Shown in pieces: positions 10,829 to 22,479 of a stretch of DNA of 64,000 nucleotides. The translations under genes and the position numbers were made by a program. Numbering within the stretch: the stretch's first letter is position 1; every line of letters starts with the position of its first letter. Origin of the DNA: Spizellomyces sp. 'palustris' (taxonomy: Eukaryota; Chytridiomycota; Chytridiomycetes; Spizellomycetales; Spizellomycetaceae); the NCBI GenBank assembly GCA_006535965.1, contig QEAR01000060.1:1-64000 (forward strand), in the 5' to 3' direction. The notes beneath the pieces are model-generated. The model ran no database searches and was not told the origin of the DNA. It worked only from the letters and a program-made list of their open reading frames with translations.

Positions 10829-13236
10829 TTACAGCTGGAGCATAGCAACAAAATTGGAATAGATCTCCTTGAATATAAATGGGTTCCCCGATAACCTCTT
10901 AATCCTAACACCGTGCATCTTCAATAACCACACTTTGCACACCTCAATCTCAAACTCAACGTTATCATCCGGATTCGGTTCAGTTAATTTGCAATTGAGC
11001 ATGTAAAAGTCTTCGACGCGAGTAAACGTCAGTCTTTCGTCGTGATGTCTACGAATGAGCAGTAGAACACGATGGACTTCTTGAAAGATGGCAGAAGGTG
11101 CTTGCGTGGATGTCGTCGCAGAGTGAAACGCAAAGCGGACGGTGCGAATGGTTTTGGGTGGTCGATGAAGGAGATGCCAGTCTTCGATTTCCTTTCTTGA
11201 TGGCTCCACTGTTGCCACATCCTGCTCGTCATCATCTGACTCGACTTCGAGAAGATGGCCAGGAGATATGGGATCGTTGAAGAGCATCGGGTCAGGATCG
11301 TCCGCAGATGATGTACGGGGGCTGCGAAGAGAACTCTGCGGCGAAGATTGAACGGTTGATAGGAAGGACGCTCGACGGGGAGAGGTAAATATAGACTGCG
11401 GCTCACTACCCTCCGTCTCCCCTGCGGGACCCACCATCGACATGCGCCGCATAATGTTACTTTCCCGATCAGGTATGCCTGGAACGCCTAATGAGCCCCG
11501 GCGTTTGTGTCGAGAGGCTGCGAATCCACCTTCAGGGGTGGCAGAGACCGAGCGTGCCCTGCTGGAAGTTAGCTCTGGAGAGCCAGAATCTGGACCATCT
11601 CCAGGTTGCAGGATCGCCGTTGCGGTATTCCGACGCTGGCGACGAGGGAACCCTGTCAAGTTCGGCGCTGCATCCGGTCCTTCTCTGCTCATTGCCATGT
11701 CGCCTTGTGGCTGTGCGCCAGGCGGTGGTGCGGAATCCAATGACATTCGGCGATTGCGAAGTGCGGGAAGAGTACGCACACGTGCAGGAGCAGCAGCAGG
11801 CGAAGTGTATCCAGGAAGTTCTGCCACCTTGTCCCCGTTATCCTCTTCGGGGACGGCGGACTGTGCGATAGCGAAGATAGGAGAGACCTTGACCCCCGAT
11901 CCGCCATTAGGTGCCATCTGTACAGTCAAACTCTTTCTTCGTTTAAGCTCCCGCTTTTGTGCTTGTGTGATGTTTGCGTGTCCATTTGCTCCGTATACAC
12001 TAGTTCCATCTCGGGTATGACGGCGGAAGGTGTAAATCACAAAGGTCTGGTCGTATGTGATGCCGGATATAAACTGACTAATTTGCGACGCATCTGCGCT
12101 TCCCATCACCTTTGGCAGGAGGCGCATGGGGCGCTCAATCTCTTCGTAATTGATCCATGGATCCTCCCGTATGCCATCCATGTCAATACGTCGTTTCGGA
12201 TCTTTGACCAATATCTTTGCCAACAGGTTTCGCAACCCTTGTGAAAAGTAATCGGGGCATTTGTAGTCCACTGCCTTAATTTTGCTGTAGAGGGCGGAAA
12301 TGTTTTCACCTACGAAAGGGGGCCTTCCTGTCATCATCACATAAAGCACAACACCCATGGCCCATATATCTGATTTCACACCGACATAAGGAATTCCAGA
12401 TATAAGCTCCACGGCTGCATAGTTTGGAGTCCCACAGAAAGTCTTCATTAATTCCTCAGAGTCCGATCGGAATGTCCTTCCAAGCCCAAAATCAGATATC
12501 AGAATGTTGCGTTCCCCATTGAGAAGTAAGTTTTCCAGTTTTAAATCGCGGTGAACAACATTTGCCATGTGGCAGTGATCCATTGCCGATATAATCTGGC
12601 GAAAGTACCGTCGTGCTTCTTTCTCCGACAGGTGCCCGCGCGGGGCAATATATTCGATCAGTTCCCCTCCTTGAGCATATTCCCTGTATGGCAAGCCGAT
12701 ACAACAGGAATGTTATGTCGAAATGATATCGGTGTCATTCTGCAACTAACGACTTACATGACAACAAAACATTCCTCCTCTGTTTCCATAACCTGGTACA
12801 GCCGGATGACATTGGGATGGTCAAGTCGCATCAGCAACTGAACTTCCAACTGCAGCTGTGATACAAACGGTGGTGGGGTTTTTGCCTCCTCGGCCAAACT
12901 GCCATCATCAGTCTCCCCTATCCGACCTGGATCCGGAGAACAGCCCGTTTCGTCAATAGGTTCTCCTCTCGGGTCCGGTACACGTTGTCGCTCCTTTGGT
13001 CTCTCTGCTCGATTCGCGGGACGCCGTGCATCCTCTGCCTTTTGCTTCCGATCAATGTCATCTTGCGCCTTTTTAGCCTTCTCAGCCTTGGCCGCCGCCT
13101 GCTTCTTGTCAATGATTTTGATGGCAACTTTCTGGCCAGTCTCCTTGTGAAACCCAAGCTTGACCTTTGAGAACGCCCCCTGTCCAATGGTTTTTCCTAC
13201 TTGATAATCCCCAAGAACCTTTTTACGCGCTAGCAT
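10829..13236 (-). CDS. Ser/Thr protein kinase of the CAMK-like (AMPK/MARK/Kin) type with C-terminal KA1-like domain
   Basis: Two exons, 13236-12758 and 12683-10829, encode 777 aa. Kinase motifs: IGQGAFSKVKLG (glycine loop, about 13-23), VAIKIIDKK (ATP lysine), HRDLKLEN (204-211), SDFGLGR (DFG at 224-226), CGTPNYAAVELI (activation segment end). The usual APE triplet reads AVE, a mild but notable change. Between the lysine strand and helix C is an insert of about 80 charged residues (KQAAAKAEKAKKAQ ...), unusual for this group. A Ser/Pro/Arg-rich linker of about 350 residues precedes a C-terminal KA1-like fold (CKVWLLKMHGVRIKRLSG). KA1 domains of MARK/Kin1 relatives bind acidic lipids. Polarity or stress signalling at membranes is inferred. 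The ATG at 13236 (MLARKKVLGDY) sits directly before the kinase domain. Confidence 0.9.
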
Positions 13237-13867
13237 GCTGAAAACCGTGCTCGGCCGGTGATAGCGGATGAGGAAAAACGAACGTGTTTGTTCCGCATTT
13301 ACAGCACCCGCAGAAGGGAATGATGTGTAGTACACGCTCGTCTAACCAACAATAGGAAAAATCCTCTGATTAAAATCATACAGGTTGATACTGCGTATGC
13401 TATTATTGGAAACGTCAAGGTATTGGTGAGTTCGATCCAAGTCATCATCATCGGAACTGTAAGTCGGGGAAAAGATTTTAAACTGTTCATAATTTGGATA
13501 AAGGAAAATATCAAATCATGTTCGATATCAGGTACATAGACCATGATGCGCCATCTTGAAAGAACCATCCCCCAATGGAGTTCTTCACACCAGCTCCTCC
13601 TTGAATATGGGCGGTCACCAAAATGCGAAAGTCCTCAAGTTGCGTATGTATGCGGAATGTCGGGTGGACATGTATTATCTGTTCCTTGTCTTGATGCTTC
13701 AATATGCCAACCGTATTCACAAAGAATATATACTCTTTAATACACATCAAACGCTACATCCAAAAACTTTGAGCAACCCATACAATAAACCCTTCAAGCA
13801 CATATATACACCATTTTTCAAGTACCAACCAAACGTGATTCACAAAACCGAATAAATTACACGTAAC
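13237..13867. other. Intergenic, promoter of the KA1 kinase and 3' side of the arrestin gene
   Basis: About 630 bp between two minus-strand genes. The stretch 13740-13865 is strongly A/T-rich. No other gene is recognised, although short open frames occur on both strands around 13510-13860. Confidence 0.5.
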
Positions 13868-15607
13868 TCAAGCACTCTCTATTCTCTCCTGCATCCACAA
13901 ATACCGACATCTCGAACATGCCCTCACAGGCGCTCGCCCCCCAACCTTCCAATCATTAGACGGACGCAAGGGCTCTGGAATACGAGCCATCTCTGGTCGT
14001 ACCACAAAGCCTACACCCTCCTTGACAGCCTCCATCCAAAGCAAGTAGCGGTCCTCGCAGCGACATAGGAAGCGGGCGTCCAGGAAAGGGAGCGATCGAG
14101 GTGGAGTAAAGCCAAGGAGGGGTGGGATGGGGTCGAGCGAAAAATGGACGAGATGGTGTGTGGGTATGAGGCCAGAAGGGTGTGTGCTGGTGGTGGTCGT
14201 GCTGCAGTACGACCAACCGTCTGCAAAAGATTTACTGACATGAACGACGTCACCAACTCGGACGCCCAGTTCTTCGGGGCCTCGTGCAAAGTAGGGGTAG
14301 ACGACCTTGAAGGTTCCCACGACCGTATCTGGTGCAACGCCAGGGATGGCTCCAAACCTGACGCCCTGTTCATCTGTACATGACATATCATCGTCATCGT
14401 CCTCCTTGCCCATGTCAATGGCACTGTCGGTGAGATCGGAAATGCCAGTCTCGGTAGTGGTCTCCTTTCGATGGGGGAGGATTGGAGGGAAAGGCCGGCC
14501 CATGCGAATGTCGGGGGCCACAATGTGGATGGGGAGTTCGACAATGGTGGATGTTTCTGTTGAGCCGTCAGGGTGCACCAGTCGAATGGTGAGCCGGAGG
14601 ACTACGACACTTTTGAAAAACAGCGTGTCCATGGTGGCTGAGGCGTCCCAAGGGATTTTGATGGGCAGCGTGCGAATGGCGGCCGTGTCTGTTTCTGCAC
14701 AGCCGTTCTGGCGACCCCAAGAGGACTCACGAACGGCGGCGATGACACGCGTGGGAGAGGCAGAAGGCAAAAGGCCTTCGCCGGCTCCACTCAGTGCGAC
14801 GAGTGTTCCTCCTTTAGGAGAAGTAAAGGTGGCGCGTTCGGAGAGTTCCAGTTTAACGCAATCCATTTCCATATTGGGGGGTGCAGGTCCGAGACCCACT
14901 ATGCAATCAAGAACATCTCCGGCCATGCAGCTTCGTCTTGGGACCGTCAGAGACCACCTCACGAGACCCTTGTCCACGATCCGATGGGGCGTAGCCCATA
15001 GATCTGGACGAGGTGAACCGGGAGCCAGGGTGTTGCCAATGAGACTTGGGTAAGGGAATGCCAAGAGTTTGGCACGATACCTGGTGGGCGTGATGACCAA
15101 TACCTCAACTTGGCAGATTTTGGTCTTGCGCCGCACAAGTTTGGATCCAGATGCCCAGGATATGTTGCACTTGAGAGTATACATGCACTGAAAGGAACCC
15201 ACACGTATCTTGTCGTCGACGTTGTCTTGCATATCCTTCCCCCACTTTGCGTCATAGCGAAAGGAAGGAGGCAGGTCTCGTAAATCGAGGCCATTCAAAT
15301 CCGTGGTGTTGATATCAATGGGAATGCGATGGAAGCCTCCTGGCAAGACTCCTCCAGTTCCCTTTTGTTTGCTGTCATAGGCAACAACCGTGTATTTGAC
15401 AACATGTCCTTGTTCAGAGCCCGAGGGATGTGAGGGAGAAGAGGGCCAAGTTGCCGTGTAGGCGCCTGCCAGTGTGAGAGTGATATTGATATCTTTTTGA
15501 GGCTTCGACAAGTGAATGTTAACGTAACCCTTCAGACGAGAGCCCGCCTCGACTGTCAATAGATGAAAGTCTGTGAGGGAGACGATCGAGAGGGATGTGA
15601 CGGACAT
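13868..15607 (-). CDS. Arrestin-fold adaptor with C-terminal SH3 domain
   Basis: Intronless frame of 579 aa starting at the ATG at 15607. Residues 1-350 show the beta-rich pattern of fungal alpha-arrestins: an early FHLLTVEAGSRLKGYVNIHL strand pair, then PGGFHRIPIDI, and a second lobe starting about 240 (GLVRWSLTVPRRSCMAGD). Residues about 432-487 form an SH3 domain (VVYPYFARGPEELGVRVGD ... DGWSYC ... GLIPTHHL). The last 60 residues contain CRC, CSRCRYLW, possibly metal-binding. Alpha-arrestins recruit ubiquitin ligases or endocytic factors to membrane cargo; no clear PPxY motif was seen, so the SH3 may supply the partner contact. That reading is inference. Confidence 0.75.
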   Translation of the reverse strand: MSVTSLSIVSLTDFHLLTVEAGSRLKGYVNIHLSKPQKDINITLTLAGAYTATWPSSPSHPSGSEQGHVVKYTVVAYDSKQKGTGGVLPGGFHRIPIDINTTDLNGLDLRDLPPSFRYDAKWGKDMQDNVDDKIRVGSFQCMYTLKCNISWASGSKLVRRKTKICQVEVLVITPTRYRAKLLAFPYPSLIGNTLAPGSPRPDLWATPHRIVDKGLVRWSLTVPRRSCMAGDVLDCIVGLGPAPPNMEMDCVKLELSERATFTSPKGGTLVALSGAGEGLLPSASPTRVIAAVRESSWGRQNGCAETDTAAIRTLPIKIPWDASATMDTLFFKSVVVLRLTIRLVHPDGSTETSTIVELPIHIVAPDIRMGRPFPPILPHRKETTTETGISDLTDSAIDMGKEDDDDDMSCTDEQGVRFGAIPGVAPDTVVGTFKVVYPYFARGPEELGVRVGDVVHVSKSFADGWSYCSTTTTSTHPSGLIPTHHLVHFSLDPIPPLLGFTPPRSLPFLDARFLCRCEDRYLLWMEAVKEGVGFVVRPEMARIPEPLRPSNDWKVGGRAPVRACSRCRYLWMQERIESA

Positions 15608-16858
15608 GATTTCGCTGTCCAATCTACGCCAATGGACAGTGGAATGGGGCAATGGAAACAAGTCAAGAGCGGGGAGGAGTTTAAGATAATGATGTACAAA
15701 TTTGGATAAATGAGTGAAACACGCCACGCATCACGTGGGATCACGCCGGTACGGCAGTTGGACCACCCCAACGAACTATCCATTGACAGTCGTTCGTTTA
15801 CCCAGGCGTGTACGTTGAGCGCTGCTGTAGTTTCTCAAAAAACTCTTCATCGTCCGTAAATGATAGTCGGACTGAACAGGCGCTTCTGTGGATGACTTGC
15901 TGGTGAAGATGGTTTCGTTTTGTAGTAAGACCTTCTCGCAAGGAGCAATTATAAACAAACCGCTTGGAATGTTCGCCTTTTGCAGGAGTGCCTTTAAAAA
16001 GATTCTCGCTTTTGCATAGCGGAATTTCTCGGTTGTTTCTCGCTCGACTTTTCCTCACGTGTCCAAAGTGCCTTTTACCACCGCCGGTATGCTGGCCGGT
16101 ATGCTGGCTGTGCGTTGCTTCTGATCCGATCCTCCTCACGTGTGTCTCCAGCATCCGTTCATCTTTTGCATGAAAGACTGGCTTTCTCAGCGTTTGTCCA
16201 TTTTTGAATGTTTAAAGCTCACTGGACGGCATTTCCTACAAACTCGAGTTGCTTCAATGCACTTGTCTGTTACCAAAAGATATTATCTACGCCTGTGGTA
16301 TTTTGCACATTTTAATCTCTATTCGTTTGTCCTTGTTATCACCGCTCGGCCATCCCTCGCCTTTTTGCTCATACACATTTCTGCACTTTGGTGCTTTTAC
16401 TTCTTTGTCTCATTGCTGCTGTGAAATGCTGCAAATTATGCACACTAAATGCGTTAAATGCCGGGAAATCTTTTTGCGGCTGATTGTTGACATGGCAACA
16501 AGCTCACATTTAAAAGTTCCTCCTCCCACCGCCGCCGTCGTTCCCATCGTCGTTTCCCGCAACGATTTATTGCAAAAGGAAATTGGGGCTTCCCTACACT
16601 TTTCTGGTTTCCCGTTTTTCTTTAGCGGTTGACTTTTCTTTTTTTTTTTTTCGCTTTTTGATTTCCAGAGGAGTTTGACTTTTACCGGTAGGTTGTCTTG
16701 TTTCTGGCTTATATCCTCGTGCTGCCGTTGGGCTTCCCCCGGCCGTGGCAGTAACCGTATCTCCATCATCCTTGCTCAATTTCGCTGACAGACCTCTTCT
16801 CTCCTTTCGTCCCTCTGTCCGTGCGTGGGACACAGAAAAAATATAAAAGCCTTTCACA
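15608..16858. promoter_or_regulatory. Divergent promoter region, arrestin (minus) / acyl-CoA synthetase (plus)
   Basis: About 1.25 kb separates two divergent starts. Two copies of TCCTCACGTGT, each with a CACGTG E-box (16056-16061 and 16137-16142), lie 81 bp apart. Between them is a perfect tandem of a 12-bp unit, CCGGTATGCTGG, at 16084-16107. A TATA-like ATATAAAAG lies at about 16840-16848, some 10-20 bp before the acyl-CoA synthetase ATG. The plus strand is pyrimidine-rich between 16500 and 16800. No gene was recognised. Confidence 0.5.
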
Positions 16859-19216
16859 ATGGCGCTCATTACCGTCCTCGCGTGGATTGTCATCTCATTT
16901 GCTCTTCCAATCTTCCTCTTTGGCACACGTCTCGGAAAACCTCGCGCCGTGACTGTCGGAACGGCTACCCCAACACGCAGCAAGCCTCGTCGTTGCATAA
17001 AGGCTCTTCATGGCCTCTCTCACCAGCCTTACCCCGGCGTCACCACTCTTTACGAATTGCTCAACTACTCGGTCAAAGTCAATGGCCAAAAGCGCGCCAT
17101 GGGCGCTCGAAAGGTTGTCCGTCTCGTTCAAGAGGAAAAACAAGTCACGAAATTGGTGGACGGAAAGCCAGTCCAGGAAATCAAAAAGTGGAACTTTTAC
17201 GAACTCTCCCCTTTCTCTTGGATGACCTACAGCGATGTCAAGGAAGCTACCGTACGCATTGGTGCGGGATTGAGGAAAATTGGTTTGAATCCAGCGGACA
17301 AGTTGACTCTCTTTGCCAGTACCAGTCGCGACTGGCAACTCGTTGCCCACGGATGCTGGACTCAGAATATGACCATTACCACAGCTTACGACACGCTCGG
17401 TGAAGAGGGCCTCAGCTTCTCCCTTAACGAGTGTGAAGTGACCACCATGTTCACCAACGCTGAACTCTTGAAAATGATTCTCCGCATTGGCTCAAAGGTT
17501 CCAACACTCAAGAATATTATTTACAATGGTCAGGCGGATGCCACTGTCTTGGAACAGATCAAATCCGCTTTCCCCTCCTATGAACTGTACACACTGGACC
17601 AAATTCAAGAATTTGGACGAGACCATCCCGTGGACCCCGTGCCTCCCAAACCAGAAGACATTTGCTGCATCATGTACACATCAGGGTCTACTGGAAACCC
17701 TAAAGGTGTCGTCTTGACTCACGCGAACATGGTTGCTGGAGGTAGGTGTTTCTTTATTATCATGAACTTTGCACTGTTACTAAATCGTCGCTTAGTCGCT
17801 GGGGCAAAGGTTGTGACCGACCTTGTCATCGCAAAAGACGAGTACTACCTCGCCTACCTTCCCTTGGCTCACGTTCTCGAACTGCTCGTAGAACAGCTCT
17901 GCCTCGGAGAGGGTGTCTGCATTGGCTACGGAAGCGTGCGCACGCTCACCGATGCATCGGTCCGCAACTGCCGTGGTGATCTTCGCGAATTGCGTCCTAC
18001 TATCATGACTGGTGTCCCTGCGGTTTGGGAAACGTGAGTTCCATTTGATCATGTTGCTTGAAAGGGGTTGCCTAGGCTAATGACCGTCACAGCATTCGCA
18101 AGGGTGTTGCCACCAAACTCAAAGAAGCATCGCCTATGAAGAAAAGGATCTTCGACCTTGCCTGCTCCCTCAAGTGGCAACTCTTGAAGCACGGTCTCCC
18201 CACCGGCTTCCTCGACAATACCGTGTTCAAGCCCATCAAGGACCAGACCGGTGGGCGATTGCGGTTTGCCTTGTCGGGTGGTGCACCTATGCCCAAGGAA
18301 ACCCAGCGATTCATGACAACATGTGTGTGCGTTGTGGTGCAAGGTTACGGAATGACAGAGACCTGCGCGTGAGTAGATTAACCTTGTCGGTGTCACCTTG
18401 GTTGCAATGCTCACCTTTGTTTAGTGCTACCGCCATCCAGCTTCCCACTGACCCATGGATGCTTGGCCGTGTTGGCCCACCTTCGGGTAGCGTCGAAATC
18501 CAACTGGTCGCTGTCGAGGACACAAAGTACTCGCCAAACAACCGTCCTCGTCCTCAAGGAGAAATCTGGATCCGCGGTCCCTCAGTCATGAAAGGTTACC
18601 ACAACAACCCAAAAGCAACTGCCGAAACTCTGACCGAAGACGGCTGGCTCATGACCGGAGATATCGGCGAGTTCCATCCTGACGGCACCCTTGCCATCAT
18701 TGACCGTAAAAAGAACCTCGTCAAGCTCTCGAACGGAGAGTACATTGCTCTTGAGAAGCTCGAATCACAATACAAAATGTCGTCGTATGTTGCCAATATC
18801 TGCGTGTATGGTGATTCGGAGCAAGGATTCGCTGTCGCCGTCATCAACCCCATCGAAAAGGAGATTGTCGCGCTGGCCAAGGAAAAAGGCATTGTGGACG
18901 GTGTGCACCACGTTGAACTGGAGGACCTGTGCAAGAACAAGGAGATTGTTACTGCCGTGTTGAGTAACTTGCGAAGTGTCGCCAAGAAGGCTGACTTCAA
19001 GCCCGCAGAGATTTTGGGTAATATTTGCTTGGCCCATGAATTGTGGACGCCCGAGAATGGATTTTTGGTGAGTCAACCCTTTCAATCTCGCGATCTTTGG
19101 TGGGCTCAACTGATATCGAAACGTTATAGACTGCCGCGCAAAAACTCAAGCGCAAGGAAATTGTTGATGCTCATAAACAAGAGATTGATGCCATGTACGC
19201 TGCGGGCAAGCAGTAA
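16859..19216 (+). CDS. Long-chain fatty-acid-CoA ligase (acyl-CoA synthetase)
   Basis: Five exons: 16859-17741, 17796-18033, 18093-18368, 18425-19067, 19130-19216. A hydrophobic N-terminal segment (about 3-22) suggests membrane anchoring. The AMP-binding motif is MYTSGSTGNPKGVVLTHANM, followed by YLPLAHVLE, GYGMTETCA and the FACS signature region DGWLMTGDIGEFHPDGTLA with IIDRKKNLVKLSNGEYI. These order and spacing match eukaryotic long-chain enzymes (yeast Faa1-4, animal ACSL). It activates fatty acids with ATP and CoA for lipid synthesis or beta-oxidation, at the ER, peroxisome or lipid droplet. Coupling to the caleosin elsewhere in the window is only functional, not positional. Intact and confidently assigned to family, not to a specific yeast paralogue. 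Confidence 0.95.
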
Positions 19217-20859
19217 GGGACCACGTCCTTTGCCATGAGTGTACCTTTGTGCGTGCATGCTTGCCCGTTTTGGTTGGCACATGCATGCTGAAGCGGCATG
19301 TGGCATACCCTTCATTTTTTATTTTTGTATTTATGTCGCCGGGATGATTGGACTGTTTTTTTTTCTTTCAGATTGATGTAGTGAGGATACCGTTTGTTAG
19401 GATTTCATTTTGATAGGAGGTTGTAAGGCCCATACAACATACAAAACGCACGTAATAGAAAACATGATAGCGTTTACCACTAGTTCAGATACGCTTGTCG
19501 GCCTGGTAGAGTTGTTTCCACTTTCTCACCAAGCCACGGGATGGCATGGGGCTTTTATAACCTAGCCACAATGGCTCCCATGCTTTCCACCCCATGGAGT
19601 GTTGAGGTAACAAGCCCTACCGCCCTACCACCCCCTACCTCCTTTCATCAAGATACCCCGTACAGAGTAACATGCGTGTTGCTCCTCAAGCGGATTGCAA
19701 TGTGTTGCGGAAGTTAGCGCGAGGAAGGAATAATGCTCAATCTACTCACCCGGGTTTAAATATATACTATAATTGATGGTATAACATTCCAATCAAGTGA
19801 ATGGAGCAAGTGTGGGTTTTACCTTTCAAGCATGACGCATGTTCGTCAGGAAATGCACATTCACACATATTAGTCAACCATTCTCCAAACGTATCTTGCA
19901 GGTGGGCTTTCAGCTCTTGGGCTGGCTAAACATTTGAGTGTAGTGTGAAAATGTGTACCGCTCGATTCCCGTGGATTCATAATTCCCAACAAGCCTTACC
20001 GCGCGGGCTTACCCCCTTCCCCTTGATCCCGCCGACGATTTGAGGAATGAAAAGGTTCAGGTTTCTTACGATCGTTTTTGTGTAATGGGCGGGTATAGGG
20101 CGGACTGGAGAGCCATGATGTGGGCAAGACAGAGACAGCCCCCATAAAGGGTCATAGGGTAGACATGGCATTACGACAAAGTCAATTAGCATGTGGGTTG
20201 CTTATATGACAACTGATGAACCAAGCAGTAAGGAATCCCTGCATGAATTAAAAGGGGGATGGTTCTATTTTGTTAATGTGTGTTGTGTGTTGTGTGTGTG
20301 TGCGGGGGGGGGGGGGGGGGGACATTTTGTGGAAGCATTTGGGATCTCCTCTGAGGTATTTGAAATGTTTTTTCTTGGGCGGGCATTCGGATAAAGTATG
20401 ACGTTTGAGACGTCCTTGTTGGGTAAAACGATACGCAAAGCCCTCCCACATGTGCGAATAAAAAAAAGAAGAAGAAGAAGCTGCGACAAAAGTAACTTGC
20501 AAAACCCATTACTGCACGCACCAAACCAATTGTCGTTTGCGAAATTCATCCTTGTTGTGACGACACGTCTCCATTCGCGCCCAACCCAACCAAAGAAACG
20601 TCATGCCCGAATCTTTTGCCAAATCGATCTCGGAAGGCATTTTGCCCCAGACGGGGGTAGGGCTGGCCCTTTGGGCTACGCAAGCGCATGGCCTGTTTTT
20701 TTTTTAACCCTCACGCTACGCACGCTACGCACACAGGCAGCGCGGGCCGGGCTCGTTGCACGTGTTATGTCATAGAACCTGGCCATGAGGGCTATATATA
20801 AAGGACACGTTCGTTATAGCTACTATTTAAACAAGGTTTTGTAAGAAAGTGGAAAAAAG
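19217..20859. other. Intergenic region with simple repeats and a promoter
   Basis: About 1.6 kb without a recognised gene. It contains a TG-rich run (about 20277-20302) followed by a run of 18 G (20304-20321), a GAA repeat around 20467-20480 and, near 20793-20804, a TATATATAAAGG box about 56 bp before the Sel1 gene ATG. Small open frames in this stretch are driven by the repeats and have no other support. Confidence 0.5.
20304..20321. repeat. Homopolymer, 18 G
   Basis: An uninterrupted run of 18 G directly after a TG microsatellite, about 540 bp upstream of the Sel1-repeat gene. A second run of the same length is at 50427-50444. It may form G-quadruplex-like structure, and its exact length may be affected by sequencing. 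Confidence 0.9.
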
Positions 20860-21555
20860 ATGAGCTTTGACATGACCGAAAGTTTTGGATCAAAAAGGCG
20901 GTTGGGATTTGGCGGGCTAAGAAAGAAACGGATGAGCGTACGTATTTTACTTTCATGAAAATATAAATGTTTCTAACAACCGCGCGATTTCTTGTAGATA
21001 CCCGATAACCTCTTCCCCGAAACCGCCGTCCAACCCAGCATTCCTAAAGCCATCCCAAATACTCCTTCCCTCCCCACACCACCCAAACCTTACAACACTG
21101 CCCTCCACGCCGTAACCAATGGCAATATCCCAGTTGCCTTCCGCACCTTTGCTTCCCTGCCACAGCACGCCCCGTCTCAATATGCCCTTGGAGTCCTCTA
21201 CACACAAGGACTAACACCCGACCATGAACCCAATCACACCCTCGCAGCCCACTATTACACCCTTGCAGCCGAACAAGGCTACGCCCCGGCACAATGCAAT
21301 CTAGGTGTATCCTATGCCGCAGGTGTAGGCGTCCCTCGAGACATGTCCAAAGCGGTCGAATGGCTACGACGGGCAGCGGGAAAAGGACATGGGGAGGCCA
21401 TGTGTAATTTAGGGAGGATACTTTGGGAAGGTGTTGGAGTGCGTCCGGATGTCGCGGAAGCACGACGATGGTTTGAGCGGGCTGCTGTTCGAGGGGTGGA
21501 GGTTGCTAGAGTTTGTTTGCAAGTATTGGATGAGGAGGAGCGGCGGGATGGGTGA
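20860..21555 (+). CDS. Sel1-repeat (TPR-like) protein
   Basis: Two exons, 20860-20937 and 20998-21555, give 211 aa. Exon 1 is a short basic leader. Exon 2 carries three to four Sel1-like repeats with the expected alternation of small residues: HYYTLAAEQGYAPAQCNLG, VEWLRRAAGKGHGEAMCNLG, RRWFERAAVRGVEVARVCL. Sel1 repeats are alpha-solenoid protein-interaction modules found in ER-associated degradation factors, chitin synthase regulators and mitochondrial DELE1-type proteins. No membrane span or catalytic motif is seen, so the partner is unknown. The basic N-terminus could be a mitochondrial presequence, but this is weak. Confidence 0.8.
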
Positions 21556-22132
21556 GCGTACCATTGACAATCAAGGCTGTTGTTGGCCCCTATGGCGGTA
21601 AGGGGAGGCGGGTGATTGCCCATGCGGATGTGTCGAGTACTATCGTTAGTTTATTGTACGTTTAGGTTTTCAGCGTGGAATACATATATATATTCGTTCG
21701 CATGTTGAGTGTGTAACGGCTCCCTACGCAAATACAAACTGGGTTTTCTGTTAATCATCCCAGAGCTCGATCCAATGACATGGATCAAAACGCATACACG
21801 CTCCTTTTTCTAATTCTATCTGATCAACATCTCTAGTGCGGTTAAGGATTATGGCGACAGTCTTGAAACTTACAATGCCTGTAGCATTGGATACGCTTCT
21901 CTACAACCGCCCACTTACTGTACTGGATCATCCTTCGTACGAATGGATTATTCTTTGTATGATACCAGAGGCCGATGCAGCAGACAACGGCCTTTCTTTC
22001 TTACAGGTTCAGCTGGTTTTGCCACACCTTCCTTTGGCCGGTATTGCAGTTTGCACTAATCTGTAATATTTTTAAGAATTCCATTTTAACAAACGACTGT
22101 GAATCAAAATATAATATCCAGTTAAAAACTTC
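21556..22132. other. Intergenic
   Basis: About 580 bp between the Sel1-repeat gene and the tRNA-Glu gene. A short frame at 21836-22066 has no recognisable domain. Nothing else is seen. Confidence 0.4.
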
Positions 22133-22138
22133 AAAAAA
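22133..22138 (-). terminator. Pol III terminator of tRNA-Glu
   Basis: A run of six T on the minus strand, about 20 nt beyond the 3' end of the tRNA-Glu gene, is the expected RNA polymerase III stop signal. Confidence 0.75.
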
Positions 22139-22158
22139 TAGACCACTACCACATGGTA

Positions 22159-22230
22159 CTCCGCATCGGGGAATCGAACCCCGGCCACCGCGGTGAAAGC
22201 GCGGGATCCTAACCACTGGACCAATGCGGA
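22159..22230 (-). tRNA. tRNA-Glu (anticodon UUC)
   Basis: A 72-nt cloverleaf on the minus strand. The acceptor stem pairs TCCGCAT with ATGCGGA and the discriminator base is G. The anticodon loop is CTTTCAC within a CCGCG/CGCGG stem, giving anticodon TTC. The T arm is CGGGG-TTCGAAT-CCCCG. No intron. A T6 terminator follows. Confidence 0.96.
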
Positions 22231-22479
22231 TGGTTAGAAAGTAGCAAAGTATCATAAATATGAAATATATATTTTTAAAGGAAACATCCAAAAGCGAGCT
22301 GCCAGACCATTTTAAGCTAGCCTCTGGAAAATTCAGAGGCACCCAAGCCGCATACTTTTGTCGGTGTGTAATGTGCATTAGGACGTCGTTGACAATGAGC
22401 CGTTCCATCAGGCGTTGGTCTATCAACAGCCTCATTGTTGCTGTCTATTAATAATATTCGTGCATTGGAGCGTCACACC

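Noticed and set aside
20248-20549. Pro/Thr/His-rich minus-strand frames over the G run
   Set aside because: They are translations of the TG and poly-G simple repeats.
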